Below the pieces are notes generated by a model. It was not told the DNA's origin. It ran no database searches and saw only the letters and a list, made by a program, of their open reading frames with translations. Source: Bettongia penicillata ogilbyi (taxonomy: Eukaryota > Chordata > Mammalia > Diprotodontia > Potoroidae). From it: a DNA stretch of 64,000 nt. Shown here piece after piece: positions 45,335-58,345 of this stretch. Location of the stretch: the NCBI GenBank assembly GCA_023548195.1, contig JAJHZJ010000800.1, positions 806,001 to 870,000 on the forward strand, written 5' to 3'. A program made the translations under genes and the position numbers. The stretch's first letter is position 1, and each line of letters opens with the position of its first letter.

Positions 45335-46054
45335 TGGGAGGGCGAAGGGGAAGGGAAGGTCTGACAAGGAGTGGAGAAGGGAAGATGAACACATGCCCTT
45401 TAAGAAATAGGGGCAGTCCCATGGTGCCCCAGGGACCAGTAACATTAACCCCACCAACTTCCTCGTAATACTTACAAATCACCGCATTCCATTTTCTTTC
45501 CTTCATGCATCTCACTGTCATTAGTACCAATATTATTATTATTGATTTTTATAATGAGCACATGATGACACTTTTGCCTCATTTATTTTCCTGACTGAAA
45601 TAAGCTCTGTGTTGATACAGAGTAGGAGAAACAATTGGCCCCAAACCTGGGAAAGAAAACCCTCCAGCTCCCTTGCTCCTGCCCCCACAAATCATGCCAA
45701 CATTCTGTAACACAAAGATGATGCTTCTGCTTCCCCCAGGGTTTGTGATCCTCTCCCAAGACTGAGATAAAGCATAAGTCAAGGAGGGGGTAAATAATCT
45801 GAAGGACATTTTGTTTCTGGAAAGACATCGGTAGCCAGGATTCTCTCCATTTCTTGACCTCCTTACTTTTCTTTGGGAGAGGTTTGACAATGACTATGTG
45901 TTAACTAACTGGTGCCAATAGATATCTGAGCTCAGAAGTCAAAGGACTTAGTCCTCTTTTCCGTTCCATTCGTACAGGGACTTGAGAGTTTGAATTTGGA
46001 CTAGATTTTCTAACCTACTTTCCTAGATTTATCCTTATTGGCTAACTTACTTAA

Positions 46055-46262
46055 ATGGAACTCTCCTCTCTCACTCCTCCCTCCTTCCCTTCCCCTTGTC
46101 CTCTCTCCTTCCTCTCTTCTTCCCCTCTCCTTTTCTTTCTCCCCTCCTCTTGCACTCACCCTCCTTTCCCTTTTTCTTATTGCCTTTCCCCTTCCCCTCT
46201 CTTTCCCCTATCCTGTCTCCTCCTCCTCTCTCCTTTCCCTTTTTCCCTCTCTTCCTTTCCTC
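46055..46262. repeat. Polypyrimidine low-complexity tract
   Basis: About 200 bases of C and T on the + strand. The serine/leucine-rich and lysine/glycine-rich open frames across it are by-products of composition. Confidence 0.95.
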
Positions 46263-46849
46263 CTTACCTCTATATACCAAGCAAAATATTAGTTTCTAAA
46301 TGTTAAAGGACACAACATAAGCAAAAGATATAGACCTTGTTCTCAAGAAACTAGCAATCTAACTAGAGAATCCCAAATCACATTATCAGGAAAAAAATAA
46401 ATGCTAATTGATAATGATTATTGATAAAAGAGCAAATGCACAACCTAGCCTACATAGATTAATATAGGAAGATGAAAAGTTAATTGCCTGAGTGATGGGG
46501 TTGGGGTAAACCAATAGATTGACCTCATTTAAAGTATAGGACCAATAAGAAATTTGGTTGGGAGTCACCAAGTGGTATAAAGCAGGGTAATAGCCAATGA
46601 AGGGATGGAAACTCAGTTTAGGGGAGGAAAAGTAGGAGTTCTCAGTGCTAGTCAACCGCCCACTAATCTACCCAGTCACTTTTCCATTCTGTGTCACAGT
46701 ATCACTTACCTGATAAAAGAAAATCAATAGACTAGTACGGGTAAGAATATTTGGCAGCGCTTGAGTGAGAAGCTTTAGAGGTATAAGTCTAAATATGAAC
46801 CATAGCCAACATTTTAAAAGCAAAAACCAAAAACAACAATGACCTAATC

Positions 46850-47040
46850 CCATAGGATCATTGGCAGGGATCTTAGAGGTCACTGAGTCCAACTTTTTTT
46901 TCAGATGGGGGAAACTGAGGTATAGAGAGGCTAAATGACTTGAGTAGGACACACAGCTAGTAAAAATCTAAGGCAGGATTTGAAACTTAGTATTTGCAAT
47001 TTCATGTCCATGGTCTAATTACCACAACAATCTTTTGGAT
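46850..47040 (-). mobile_element. SINE, MIR-like
   Basis: It contains ggatcttagaggtcactgagtccaac, gggggaaactgaggtatagagagg and gacacacagctagtaaa. Confidence 0.8.
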
Positions 47041-48399
47041 GATTCTGACTCTTCCCTTCAAGTTTTCCCAGTGATCCTTAATCAGTTATACTCTACTCAC
47101 TGTTATCTGCTACATGTAAGGCACTATGCTGGGCGCAGGAGAGGTCCTGACAATCCACTGAGCCTCAGGAGGCCACTGGAACCAAAATGACATCACGTAG
47201 CTGTATTATAGACTCACTGATTACAGACATAATGTAGCATCACACAACTTGGTCACAGACACAGTATTGAATGGTGGAATACATTGTTCAGGTGGGATGG
47301 TAGCCTAGGTAAATTTCCATATTGTTGAATCATTGGGCAGAGTTTACAAGAAGGTCATTGCAGCTCACCCTCTTCCCAAGGGAAAAGTCTAAGAAGACTT
47401 AGAAGGCCTTTGAATTAGTTGAATCCTTGATACTTTTGAAATTCAACTCTACCATGGAGCTTTGAGTATGAACCTTAAGTATGATATCATTGTGATAGGT
47501 ACGAGGATATGATAACTCAGAAGATGGGTTGGAATCAGTGACCAGAGGTGTTTCTATCCCTCTAGGGGTGGAAAAAAACAGAGCTCAGCTCAATTTCGTA
47601 TGGTCCTGGTTAACCATCCAATTTTATTTTCTATAAAAAAATGCATTCAAGACAGTCAAACTCTGAATGGTCTTGGGAGACAAGGGATCATCACATCAGA
47701 AGCCATCACATCAGAAGCATCTGTCCATTAAAAATGGAAGCTCATTGATTTGAGAGATAGGTAGCTTTCAAGACACCAGTCAAGAGAATCGAAGAGTGCC
47801 AGTCTGATTACCAGTTTGTTTATACCAGGTCCTAATGACATGGTGTTTTGATTGGCTCTGTCTGATTGGTGATGCAAAGTCAGGGAAAACAGAAGTCCCA
47901 CCCAGACACCAGCTGGAGAAAGCAGAGAGGAAGTAATTAAGAATGAGAAGATAAATATCCCCATCAACTAAAAATGGGGACTGATTGTTGGGTCAGTGCA
48001 GCAAGGTTACCTGATCTGTGTTTTAAATGCCTCCTGATATGTTGTCTTTGTGTGGCTCCCAAACTTTGGAGGATCAGGGGACATTTCCAGGAAAGTTTCT
48101 TAAACCCATGTCTGACCAGGTATTCTGTTGAACTTATGATGTATGATATGTTTAAAAAATGCCATCCCATGCTCCCCTTTTTGCCATGTAGGAAAATAAC
48201 CATAAAGCCATCTTTCTTCATGCTTTTGGTTCCCAAATCAAAGCCAGATTTCTGTTCCCATTGTTTTCCCTGAAGATGACACAGCAAATTTGTTGAGGTA
48301 ACAGTTTGGGGATAGGAAAAAGCATTTAACCATGTACGCTAGAGCTGAGCTTAGGAACTAACTGGGAAAGTTCATTTGGGCAGACTGAAGTGGCTTCTT

Positions 48400-48580
48400 C
48401 ATTCAAAGACTTAGAACCAGGAAGGACCTCAGAGGGCCTTCATTTTATAGGTGAGGAAATTGAGGTCTGTGAAAGTCAAATGACTTACCTAAGGTCACCT
48501 GGAAGGTAAGTGACAGAGAAGAGATTTAATCCTAGACCCTCCATCTCTAGAACTCTTTCTCTTTTCATTGTACCATACAT
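48400..48580 (-). mobile_element. SINE, MIR-like
   Basis: It contains cattttataggtgaggaaattgagg and acctaaggtcacctgg, ending ttttcattgtacc. Confidence 0.75.
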
Positions 48581-49184
48581 AGAGGCTTATAATCCAAAGT
48601 CTTATAAAATGTCCTGGCCCCTAAATGATTCTCTGGACAAGAAATATTTTGTTCTTCAATGTGATGAGGAATCTGGAACGTGTGAGTTTCATGATGCTTG
48701 ATGATAACCCTAGTTTTAAAGGTTGACAGCCTCAAAGTAGTCGAGAGCAAAAGTGCATTCTGGGTTTTGTTCAGCCTTAAATGTTTGAAAGCTAGTTGGC
48801 AAGATTGTTTGGATCTAAGAGCTCTGGCAGGTTTTTGCCAGTCTTTTTTTTTTTTTGAATGGCCCAATTTCACCCTTACCCCTTGTGAAGGTTGGACCTG
48901 GGACAAGGATGTTTGACTTTGATCCCAGGAAGTCTAAAGACAGAGGCAGAAACTATATCTTCAGACTTCGAATGTGCCAAAGGAGGCTAGAACACAGAAT
49001 TTTAGGGTTGGAATGAACCGTAGCAATCATATTGTCTAGTGGAGTTCCATTATTAGAGAAAAAGACGACATCTGCCTCTTTTCCATTCCAGTGCATTCAC
49101 AGATGCCCTCCTAGGTTATGAAAGAACTAACTTGAACAATAAATAGTGACTCAGACATTTCCCCAGCCATATGCCTTATTGATA

Positions 49185-49435
49185 ATAACAGATGACAATT
49201 ATATAATGCATTGAAGCTTGTAAACTACAGTAGATATACATTACTGCGGTTGATCCATGAGGTAGGCACTTAGACATCATTATCCCCATTTTACAGATGA
49301 GAAAGCTGAGACTCAGAGAAGTTAAGTGATTTGTCCATGGTCACTCAGTCATCAAGTGTTAGAGGCAGAATCTGAACACAGGTTTCTCCTATCTTAACAT
49401 CCACAGCCCTTTTCATTACACTGTATTGCACTTCA
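49185..49435 (-). mobile_element. SINE, MIR, near full length
   Basis: It contains gaggtaggcacttagacatcattatccccattttacagatgag, tgagactcagagaagttaag and ttttcattacactgta. A separate piece at 48995-49040 has ttttagggttggaatgaacc. Confidence 0.85.
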
Positions 49436-49961
49436 GACATATTAAGAAATCAGGCCCCAGAGGTTGTGATTTTTCTAGTGGCATATAACTGGTTGGGGGC
49501 AGAGACTGGACTAGAATGCAAGTCTCCTAACTCTTTCTACTATTATATGCTTTTCCTTTCAAACACTCTCCCCTCATTTATTAGGCTAAGGAAGAAATGG
49601 GTTAGGGTGAAGGGGATATTTTTAATTCTAGTCTTAGTCAAAGTGTCCCCTACATTTTAAACAATACAAATTATTCCTCCATAAAAGCAAAAAAAGATAT
49701 TTTCTTTCTTTTTCCAGTTGCCTAAGGATCCTTCCCTTTCTCCCTGGGGAAAGCCATTGCCAAGACCCACTAGGGGACTAGGGCAAGGGCTCACTAGGTA
49801 CCTCAAGTCTGGCATTGCACTGGGTGGGTCCTGAGGTTGTGGTCCTCTTGTATGAAAGGAAGGAACATGAATTCTTTAAAAGCATGGGTTCCCAACTCTG
49901 GTTTCATATGGATGAAGCTTTGATGAAGCTTATTCTTTTCATTTAAATGAATGCCCTAAGC

Positions 49962-50059
49962 CAGGGTTGGGGAACCTGTGGCCTTGAGGCCACCTGTGAC
50001 CCTCTAGGTCCTCAAGTGGGACCACAGGTGGCCTGGAGGCTGCAGGTTTCCTACCCCTG
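49962..50059. mobile_element. hAT-type MITE, internally deleted
   Basis: This 98-base near-perfect palindrome starts CAGGGTTGGGGAACCTG and ends in the inverse, closing CCCCTG. Arms of about 40 bases pair, and it is related to 26208-26341. The 8-base flanks (CCCTAAGC and TTCTAACC) match only in part. Confidence 0.75.
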
Positions 50060-51397
50060 TTCTAACCATACCCTTCTAGATGTCAGACTTTCCCTGATGC
50101 CACCCACAGAGTCTCAGGGTGAACTCGGAAGGCAATCCAAATGTTAAAGTTCTGCTTTCTGGAGGGCTGAAACATTAGAGAAATGCAATTTGAAGGTGAC
50201 ATGGAGCAGTTAATTCTGTCCATTCCCTATTCTCCAGCTCACCGCTGACATTCTTGGTTCATTATAATTCAATGGGGCTGGGAGTGGGTAAAGGGAGAAA
50301 TAGTTCCCTTCAGCCTAGAAAGAGAGAAACAAATATGGTGTTTTCTTTAGTTACACATTTTCTTCCTGTTTAGGCTTGGATGGGAACACCAAGTTGCCTT
50401 TCACTAGACAACGTGAATCTCTTGCCCTCTGGGGCCGATTCTTTGGGAACCATGCTGAGCTCCTACTGACAACAGATGGAGTGAACTTAGTGAAGGGGCC
50501 AATTGATTCAGGAAACTGAGCATTACTGTGGGCAGCAGATATTTACTTGATTTGGTCCACTCTTATTTCTCCCAGGACCCTCCCAACTTTTGCTGTTTCA
50601 CTCCTAGGTGTAATGTGATTGTAGTGTGACTCTCTATCGTGTGCATACTACTTTGATTCCTGTATCTTTTAAAGAAGCTCTTCACTGTTCAGCCTTGCAC
50701 TGTCTCCTAAATGTGTCATGTTTCCAACATTTTTGTGGCTCCTAACATGACAGGTGACATGAAAATTCTGATCTCCCTGAATAAGTAATTGTGACTTCAT
50801 ATCCTTGGAAGCAGGGATGGGTGACATCTTCTGATATTTCCAAGGGGGAATCTCTGGTTCTATTTCTTCCCAGAGAATCAGTTACTTATTAAAAAATTTC
50901 CAGGAAAATCCATAGTTTGGAACAAGCTGACACCTGTATTTGATGCTTAGCAGCACAGAATTTCTGAAGTGTTTGCCTCTCTTTGTGGTTCCTAACTAGG
51001 AATTTGTAGGCTGTGGGCTGGTATATAAACCTTGCAAGACAAGTAGCCCAAAGCAACTTTAGTTGAAGGGAGGGAGGGTTGGAGGGGAATGGGATGGGAC
51101 AGGGGTGGAGTTTAGCTGAGGGGCTACAAATACTATCAGCACTTTCTAAATTCAGTGTTTTCTAAATTCTGTACCCTGGGTTAAAGCCCCAGTCATACTA
51201 CCCTAGTTATGACTCTGAGTTCTCTTTATAACTAAGAAAGGCAAGCTGTTCACTAAATAGGCTGGCCTGAGTACTTCTCAAGGAGAATCCAGTCTTTTCT
51301 CCTTGCCTAGTAGAGTACCTTTCCACCTTTTTTTCCCTTTGAAACTACCTACAGGAGTTGTCACTTGGAGAAAATGAAGCCTGTATATTGTCACAGG

Positions 51398-51417
51398 GAG
51401 GGATGGAGGGAGGGAGG

Positions 51418-51457
<40 letters not shown>

Positions 51458-51468
51458 GACAGAGAGAC

Positions 51469-51499
<31 letters not shown>

Positions 51500-51524
51500 C
51501 AGACAGACAGACAGAGAGACAGAC

Positions 51525-51609
<85 letters not shown>

Positions 51610-51613
51610 AGAA
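51398..51613. repeat. (GA)n/(GACA)n microsatellite
   Basis: About 210 bases of GGGA, then GA, GACAGA and again GA units. Arg/Glu-rich and Ser/Leu-rich frames here are spurious. Confidence 0.97.
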
Positions 51614-52374
51614 CCCTTTGTAATTCCGACACCTTGGCTTCATGGACCTCCTTGGAACCCCTGCACACTCAAGAGGCTGTGTTACAAGTACCCCCACCCC
51701 TGTTATTAGTGGCTTGTCCTGTGGTTGGTTAGCAGTGTTGATTACCTACCTAGCTAATGCTTTGTTTGCAATTTAGAAAGTGTATAAATGAATAAAAGCC
51801 TTTAGAACTAATTTGTCCTCTTTGATTTTTTTTAAACTAAAGAACTGCAAAAGTGAAATGATCCAGTGGGAGGAAGGGATGGGAATGCCTTTTTATGTGT
51901 GCTGTATATGTTTATGTATGTGAATATGAATCAACGTGTCAAACAGCCATAGAGGAAAGAGGTGTTCCTGAAATTTGTGTTGGCAATAGCAGCTCTGTCT
52001 GAATTCTTCCTTGTTTATGGGGCTCAGATCTCTTCAGAGAGAAGGGAACAAAGCCCTAGGGACACCACTGAAATTGCTCAGTGGTAGAGTAGGGAGCAGC
52101 TTGAAGGAAGCCCCTTGACCCATCTGCTGTGCTGGAGCGAGTCAGTCTGGTCCTAGGAGTTTGGGATGACGAGGCTTTCAGGAGAAAAGCTCAATCCAGA
52201 ATAGAACCTCACTGGGTTCAAAGGACCTAGAAGCCTCAGTTGTCTTAGAAGCATAAGCTGGTCTTACTTTGCCTTAAGAGGCATTGAGATATGAGTTCAT
52301 CATGTGTATAGAGTGTCCTGTCCTGGGCACTGTTACAGAGCTGAGTCAACCAGAATCTGAGGGGTGTAATAAAA

Positions 52375-52630
52375 ATGAAACAAAACACAGCCTCCTCTAG
52401 AAGCGCTTTAAAGTCTGCAAAGAATTGTATCCGTATCATCTCATTAGGCCCTCACAACAAGCCGAAGGTTACTGTGAGTATAATTACCATCCTCATTTTG
52501 AAGGTACAGAAACTGAGGTTGAGAGAAGTAAAGTAATTAGCTCAAGGTCACATAGCTAGCAAGTATTAGAAACAGGATATGAGCCTGGGTCTTTCTGATG
52601 CCAGGTTCAGGAGATCGAACCTGTCAGCAA
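52375..52630 (-). mobile_element. SINE, MIR, near full length
   Basis: It contains gtatcatctcattaggccctcacaac, agaaactgaggttgagagaag and gctcaaggtcacatagctagc. Confidence 0.85.
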
Positions 52631-52634
52631 CCCT

Positions 52635-52770
52635 GCGTCCTAGTTATTATCTGGTTGTGTGACCTTGGGCAAATCATTTCATCTCTCTGAGTTGCTGGGT
52701 TTCCTCATTGGTTAAAGGACGGATGGTATGATCGTTAATGGACTTTCAGTTAGAGTAATCTATGATTATA
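52635..52770 (+). mobile_element. SINE, MIR-like
   Basis: It contains ctggttgtgtgaccttgggcaaatc, then ctctctgagttgctggg. Confidence 0.65.
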
Positions 52771-53489
52771 CAAACTCTACTTAGAACCTCAAGTACTTTA
52801 ACTTTTCCCTCAGGCATAGTTGAGTTTTTCCAATATGGAGAAACCCCATCAAAAGGTCATTCTATTACCACCTCAGGGTAGCTGGCTTAGTCACTGGCCC
52901 TATCATGTATTCTGAGCCCCAACTTTATTGGGGTTGAACAACAGAGAGTCTCCAAGGCTCAGTGGGTTGAGTCTGCATCGGCTATAGTTTAGGTAATTAG
53001 CATTGTTTATGGCCTCTCTGTGATGTTACAGCTGTGAGCCTCATTAAAGTGTTCTCCAGAGGGAAAACAAGGAAAGTTTTGGTGTTAGCCTGGCTCTCTA
53101 CATAAATGTCTGCTTGTCTGCCATTTTTAAAGACTTTACTTTTTGAAGCTGACTGTGGTTTGTCAGGTTTCATTCACCTCCCTAGTTCCCTGGATGCTTG
53201 GTATCTCTGAGTTTGAGTATGGTTCAGATTCATCTCTCTACTTCTTTGCCCTTCTCTACCACTGTCTTAAGTGTTAACTTAAAGCTGCTGACTCCCTTTC
53301 ACTTAGAAAGAATCATATAATCAGCAAAGCTTGGACTAAGTACAACCTTGAGCACATTTTGACTACCTTTGGTATTGTCTCCATTTTGTGTGTGTACAGT
53401 ACATATGCATGTGTGTGTATATGGCCATCCACACACCCACAAGTTTATATATGTACAGTTTCCCAAAAGTTTGATAGAAGTTTTAACCT

Positions 53490-53491
53490 TA

Positions 53492-53530
<39 letters not shown>

Positions 53531-53531
53531 A
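53490..53531. repeat. (CA)n microsatellite
   Basis: An ACAC run on the + strand with single T interruptions. Confidence 0.95.
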
Positions 53532-54084
53532 GTCTGTTTTTACCTAATACAACCTCTATGAGTTTCTTTTTCTTTCTCCCCCCTCTTACTCATTTCCCTC
53601 TCCATGTGGCACATCATTCTCTTAAAGGGTCCTACACAAAGCCCAAAGTCCAATCCTTCTCCCATTGATAGGGCTTCCTGAGATAAATTGGCATCTGTGG
53701 ATTCCCCTCTTCAGAGAGTAACTGGACTCCCTTTGGCTTTGATTTCTGCACGTTCCTGGGAGAAGAGGCAGGGGAATGAATGTTTGCCAAACAAAGAAAC
53801 ATGAAACGTACCTCAACCCTACCTGAAACCTTGAGAAGAATAGGGTTGAATTCCTCAGAGACCAAACAAAAAAGCAACTCAAAACAGAAGGTGAGGGGAG
53901 GAGAGAAACAACAAAAAAGGGATTATAAGGACTTCCTTCAGTGTGTGTGTACATGTAGGGAGCTCAATTCTTAGCTATCCTTTAATCACTGAACCGGTGT
54001 TGTCTCAGAAAAATGAGACCTGGGAAAGACCTTAGCTGAAAAAGAGAAACGTCTCCCATTGTATTCTCAGCTATTGCCAGTTGT

Positions 54085-54235
54085 CCTGACCTATGTCTTG
54101 CAATGGACTCCAGTGACTCTAGAAAAGAGAGTGGGGCTGATGACTTTGCTCAGCCCTGCCGCACTTAAATCCAATTCACTTGCAAGTCAAGACATTCCTT
54201 TCCTGAGGTCATCGTTGGATGAACAACAACCATGT
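54085..54235 (+). mobile_element. SINE-A copy
   Basis: It contains gagtggggctgatgactttgctcagccc, then caattcacttgcaagtcaag and gaggtcatcgttggatgaac, the order seen in the SINE-A copies at 11140 and 17501 but more diverged. Confidence 0.6.
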
Positions 54236-54967
54236 GTAGGGTGAAAGATGGTCTGGGAAAGTTCTGAAAACCACTAGCTTCTCAATATTCACATGTCCAT
54301 GTCATTCAGATCTTCCTGCTCTTTGGGCATCCCTAGAGACTTCATCCATCTTGCCACAAGAAGACTGGACTGGAAAATCCCTATCTTTCATTTAGGCCAA
54401 ACTGTCACATGGTGGCTGTACTTGGGAAAGGGTCATTCTAGGAGGAGGAGCAGGAACCAAGCAAGCAGGGAGAAAGAGGGAGGAAGAAAATCTGTTTCAA
54501 AGCAGGAAATATAAGTATGAAGTCATAGAGAGTGGATGGGAGGTTGCCAGCAGCTGTAATGAATTCTGAGCTGGGGCTTTGAGGATGATTCAAGTCTAAG
54601 CTATGTACAGGGTGAATCCTGTATTACTAATCCATTTTATATCAGGGAGAGAGACAGGTGACATTCTTTCTCCTTTTTCCTGTCTCTGGAGATGTTCAAA
54701 TTGATTGTGGATTTTGTACTCACTTTAAACCTCCAATTCTCCCTAATTATTCCTGTTACTAGGCACAAAGCTCAGTGATTTCTCCCTGATAACAAAATAT
54801 AAGTGCTATCAGCGTGTGTAATTCCAGAATTCAAAGACTAATTCTCCCATCTTAGTCATAGTTCTGTTGACCATTTCATTCCCTTGCTTAAAAACTCTCA
54901 TCGGCTCTTTCCTACAATAAGACAAGCTGAAAGAGTGCTGTAACTTACCCTGAGAAGGTGGACAGAG

Positions 54968-55192
54968 GCTGTTGTTTGGTTGTTTCAGTCACGTCTGAGT
55001 CTTCATGACCTCATTGGGGGCTTACTTGGCAAAGTTACTGGAGTGGTTTGCCATTTCTTTCTCCAGATCATTTTACAGATGACTTAAATGACTTGCCCAG
55101 AGTCATGCAGCTAATAAGTGTCTGAGGCCAGATTTGAACTCAGGAAGATGAGTCTTCTTGTTTCCAAGACCAGTGTGCCATCTAGCTAGCCC
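54968..55192 (-). mobile_element. SINE, Mar1/WSINE1-type
   Basis: It contains gttgtttggttgtttcagtcacg, tggagtggtttgccatttc, gacttgcccagagtcatgcagc and catctagctagccc, in reverse. Confidence 0.88.
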
Positions 55193-55194
55193 AG

Positions 55195-55525
55195 ACAGAG
55201 AGGAAATTTTTATTATGAAGAACATCAATAGCAGTACTTTTTGTTGTGGAAAAGATGGGAAACAACACAGGCTCCCATCGAATGGGGAAATGACTGAACC
55301 CATTACATGTTAATGTAATGGATTTTATCGAGTAATGAGCAATATAACAGGTTCACAGAACTCTAGAAACATTGCATAAACAGATACGGAGTGAAGAATG
55401 TAAAACCTGGAGAGCAATTTATATGATATCCATAATAATGTTAGGAACACTAAAAGACCTTAGAACTCTGAATGAAGCAGTGAAGAAACTAATCAGACAT
55501 TTGAAGGACTAATAATGAAAAATAT
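55195..55525 (+). mobile_element. L1 ORF2 3' region fragment
   Basis: It contains tttttgttgtggaaaagatggg, atcgaatggggaaatgactgaa and aaacagatacggagtgaag, paralleling 41940-42130. The frame is broken. Confidence 0.7.
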
Positions 55526-56271
55526 CTGTTACTCCTTGGCAGGGTGGTAATGGACTAGATATCTGAAAACCAGATGGGCCTCCTCGGACACAGGCGGAGT
55601 GTCGGTCTCTTGTCACATATACCATGTCCAAAAAGTAGTTTTATACTTAAATAACTTCAGAAGTATAAACAGTTACAGATTTTAAAAAAAATCATTTAGA
55701 AGGGTAATTAGTTCAATTTCTTGTATACTTATTCAGTTTAGTAATTTTTAATAATAAATTTTAATTTTATCAAACTGGAGCACCTTGTCATTTTGAATTA
55801 TGGAGGTGATAATTTCCAGATGGCACTTTCTCAGACCTATGGATCAGCAGAGGAAGTCAGTCAGCAAGCTTTTATGAAGTGCCGACCAGTTGCAAGGCAG
55901 GTAATACCAAGAAAGGCAGAAGAGTCCTGACCTTAAGGAGCTCAGAATCCAAAGGGGTAAATGAAGAAGTTACTTGATGTATCTCCATTAGCCTTTTATC
56001 TTGTGGGTTCATGTCAAAACTTTTGTGTGTATGTCAAAATGTTGCTCTTTGAATGATGTTAAAGCAGGATTACAAATGCCATCCGTTGAGTCATTGAGCA
56101 GCAGCTGATGAAAGTTTTTACAAAGTTCAAACATTCAACTAGAATGATATATAGCATAGGATTACAGTTATGTTAATTTTTTATTAAGAACATAGTATTT
56201 TAAACAATTCATATAATTAACTTTGAAAATTTTTTTTAAGTTAGTAATATCTATTATTTCTGCAATTATTA

Positions 56272-56515
56272 AGTGTCAGGTGGTACAGTGGATAGAGTGC
56301 TGGACCTGGAGTCAGGAACATTCATTTTCCTGAGTTCAAATCTACACTCTCCAGCTGTGTGACCCTGGACAAGTCATTTAACCTTGTTTGCCTCAGTTTC
56401 TTCATTTGTAAAATGACCTGGAGAAGGAAATGGCAAATCACTCTAGTATCTTTGTCAAGAAAATCCTGAATGGGGTCATGAAGAGTCAGATATGATTGAA
56501 AAATGACTGAAAATC
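56272..56515 (+). mobile_element. SINE, Mar1/WSINE1-type, full length
   Basis: It contains gtggtacagtggatagagtgctgg, gcctcagtttcttcatttg, cctggagaaggaaatggc and ggggtcatgaagagtcagatatg. Confidence 0.9.
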
Positions 56516-56790
56516 CCCTGACACAGTGCCTGACCTATGAGAGATGTTCGTTGATTGACTGATGCACTTCTTTCAAATATCAAGATTCAGCTCAGATGCC
56601 AACTTCTCTAGGGTTCCTTCTTTGACAGTCTTACCTCTTAGCATTCTTTCTTTTCAAATTACCTTATATTTCCTTCTCTGTGTACTTGCTGGAAGTCTCC
56701 TTTAGTCAAATAAAGGTTCCTTGAGGGTAGAACTGTTTGGCTATGTCTTAGTATCTTCTGTGCCTAGCACAAACCTCATGGGGAAGTTGA
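56515..56790 (+). mobile_element. L2 LINE 3' end fragment
   Basis: It contains cagctcagatgccaacttctctagg, gtttagtcaaataaaggttccttgagggtag and cttctgtgcctagcac. Confidence 0.7.
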
Positions 56791-56967
56791 ACAGGAAGCA
56801 CCAGCAGGGGCTCTCTCTACCTCTGCCATCTGTGGTGACCCCAGGCTGCATGGTCCCCATCTAAAGCAGTTGGTTGGGAAGAATGACATATCTGTTCATA
56901 CTAGCTAGATGACTCAAGAGTCTGTAACTACATGTCTTCCACAGAGATGGAGTAGGGAAAGTAGGGA

Positions 56968-57215
56968 AAGGAATAAGCATTTATAGAAGGCCTACTTGGT
57001 GACAGGCACGATGCTAAGCACTTTTCCTAAACATTATCTCATTTGATCCTTGCAACAACCCTGGGAAGTTGGTGCTATTATAATCCCCATTTTACAGTTG
57101 AGAAAAATGAGGCAAGCAGAGGTTAAGTGACATGCCCAGGGTCACACATCTAATAAGAGGCTGAATCTGAACTCAGGTCTTCCTGACTCCAGGCCTGGAA
57201 TTCTAAGACCATATA
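56968..57215 (-). mobile_element. SINE, MIR, near full length
   Basis: It contains gctaagcacttttcctaaac, catctcatttgatccttgcaacaacc, ccccattttacagttgag and gacatgcccagggtcacac. Confidence 0.9.
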
Positions 57216-57299
57216 ACCTGTTGCTTTGTCCCCTATACCCCTTGGCACTGTCATCTGATCTGATGGTAACACCCTAACGACCCATGGACTTTTCCATTC

Positions 57300-57515
57300 A
57301 CCCTGATACTGAACTCCTTTATATGTGCTTTCTCCTCCAATTAGTGTGAAGTTCTGGAAAATAGGGACTCTCATTTTTTGGGTCCAATTTATAGCTTAGC
57401 AAAGTACTTGGCACTTAACAAATGTCTTTTCATTCATTCTTTCTTTCTTCATTCATTCAGTCCCAGTATCTTGAACATACTGTAGGAGGGATTTAATAAA
57501 TGTTTGTTGAAGTGA
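57300..57515 (+). mobile_element. L2 LINE 3' end fragment
   Basis: It contains agtgtgaagttctggaaaatagggac, agtacttggcacttaacaaatg and a second end-like gggatttaataaatgtttgttgaa. Confidence 0.65.
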
Positions 57516-58267
57516 AGTGTTGAATTCCTGCTTTACAAGCATATATTCCTTATAGGATCTGACTCTAGATACTAAGAAATCCAACTACGGGATAGAAGAC
57601 TTAATCTCTTTGTGTTCACTCACCCAGAAGCAAAGCCCTGTTTGTGAATTAATAGAAAACACTTCATTTGGAGAGGAAAGGCCCACAAAGAACATGCTTC
57701 ACCAAACCGTGCCCATGTGCCTAATAGCCCATTTAAAACAGGCCTTGTTTCAAGTCCTCTTGTATTATTAAATAGGATTCGTTTTTAATGGGGCACCCTT
57801 CTGATCTACTGAGAGGAAAGCTTCAATGCATTTAAGGAATATTACTCTGAAGGATCCAAAACACTATCAGACCTCATTGCTCTTGAGACATCTTCCCAGG
57901 ATGCCAACTCCTCTTCTCAGAAATGGTCCAGGAAACTTTGTCTTTGCCCCATGACTTCTACCTATTACTCCTTTTCATTGACCCAGCTGAGAGAAATGAT
58001 TATTTCTCAGATATTAATGACCAATTATTAATTGAGATTAGGATTTTCTCTTTTCTATTTCCTCATCCAGAAATCAGTCCCTTGTAGGTTATTCAGTCAG
58101 TATCTGAAGGACATTGCGAATAGATGTGATTGCCCAAATCCTTAAGGTACATGCTTTTCCAACTTGGGTAGGATAAGACTCCACCCAACTGAAAGACCTT
58201 ATAAGGAGAAGCTAATCTAGGTGGAATTTTTAACCCACTATCATTCATTGTTCACTGACTGAGTGGG

Positions 58268-58345
58268 ATATATATATATCTATATCTTTCTCTGTATAAT
58301 ATAGATATAGATAGATATCTTAGATATAGATAGATAGATAATCTT
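58268..58345. repeat. (TA)/(GATA)n microsatellite
   Basis: Units of TATATC, then TAGATA/GATAGATA, between 58268 and 58345. Confidence 0.9.

Noticed and set aside
45113..45530. Frames with poly-His/Thr and poly-Val/Cys
   Set aside because: They are translations of the GT microsatellite.
46038..46306. Overlapping open frames on both strands
   Set aside because: They lie in a polypyrimidine tract and have no conserved features.
47688..47722. Direct repeat of catcacatcagaag
   Set aside because: It is a two-unit short duplication with no array structure, not a CRISPR or satellite.
47700..48000. Possible minus-strand LTR with CCAAT-like boxes near 47850-47870
   Set aside because: I found no paired ends, duplication or poly(A) signal in the right place, so I left it unassigned.
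51278..51732. Arg/Glu-rich and Ser/Leu-rich open frames on both strands
   Set aside because: They are produced by the GA microsatellite.
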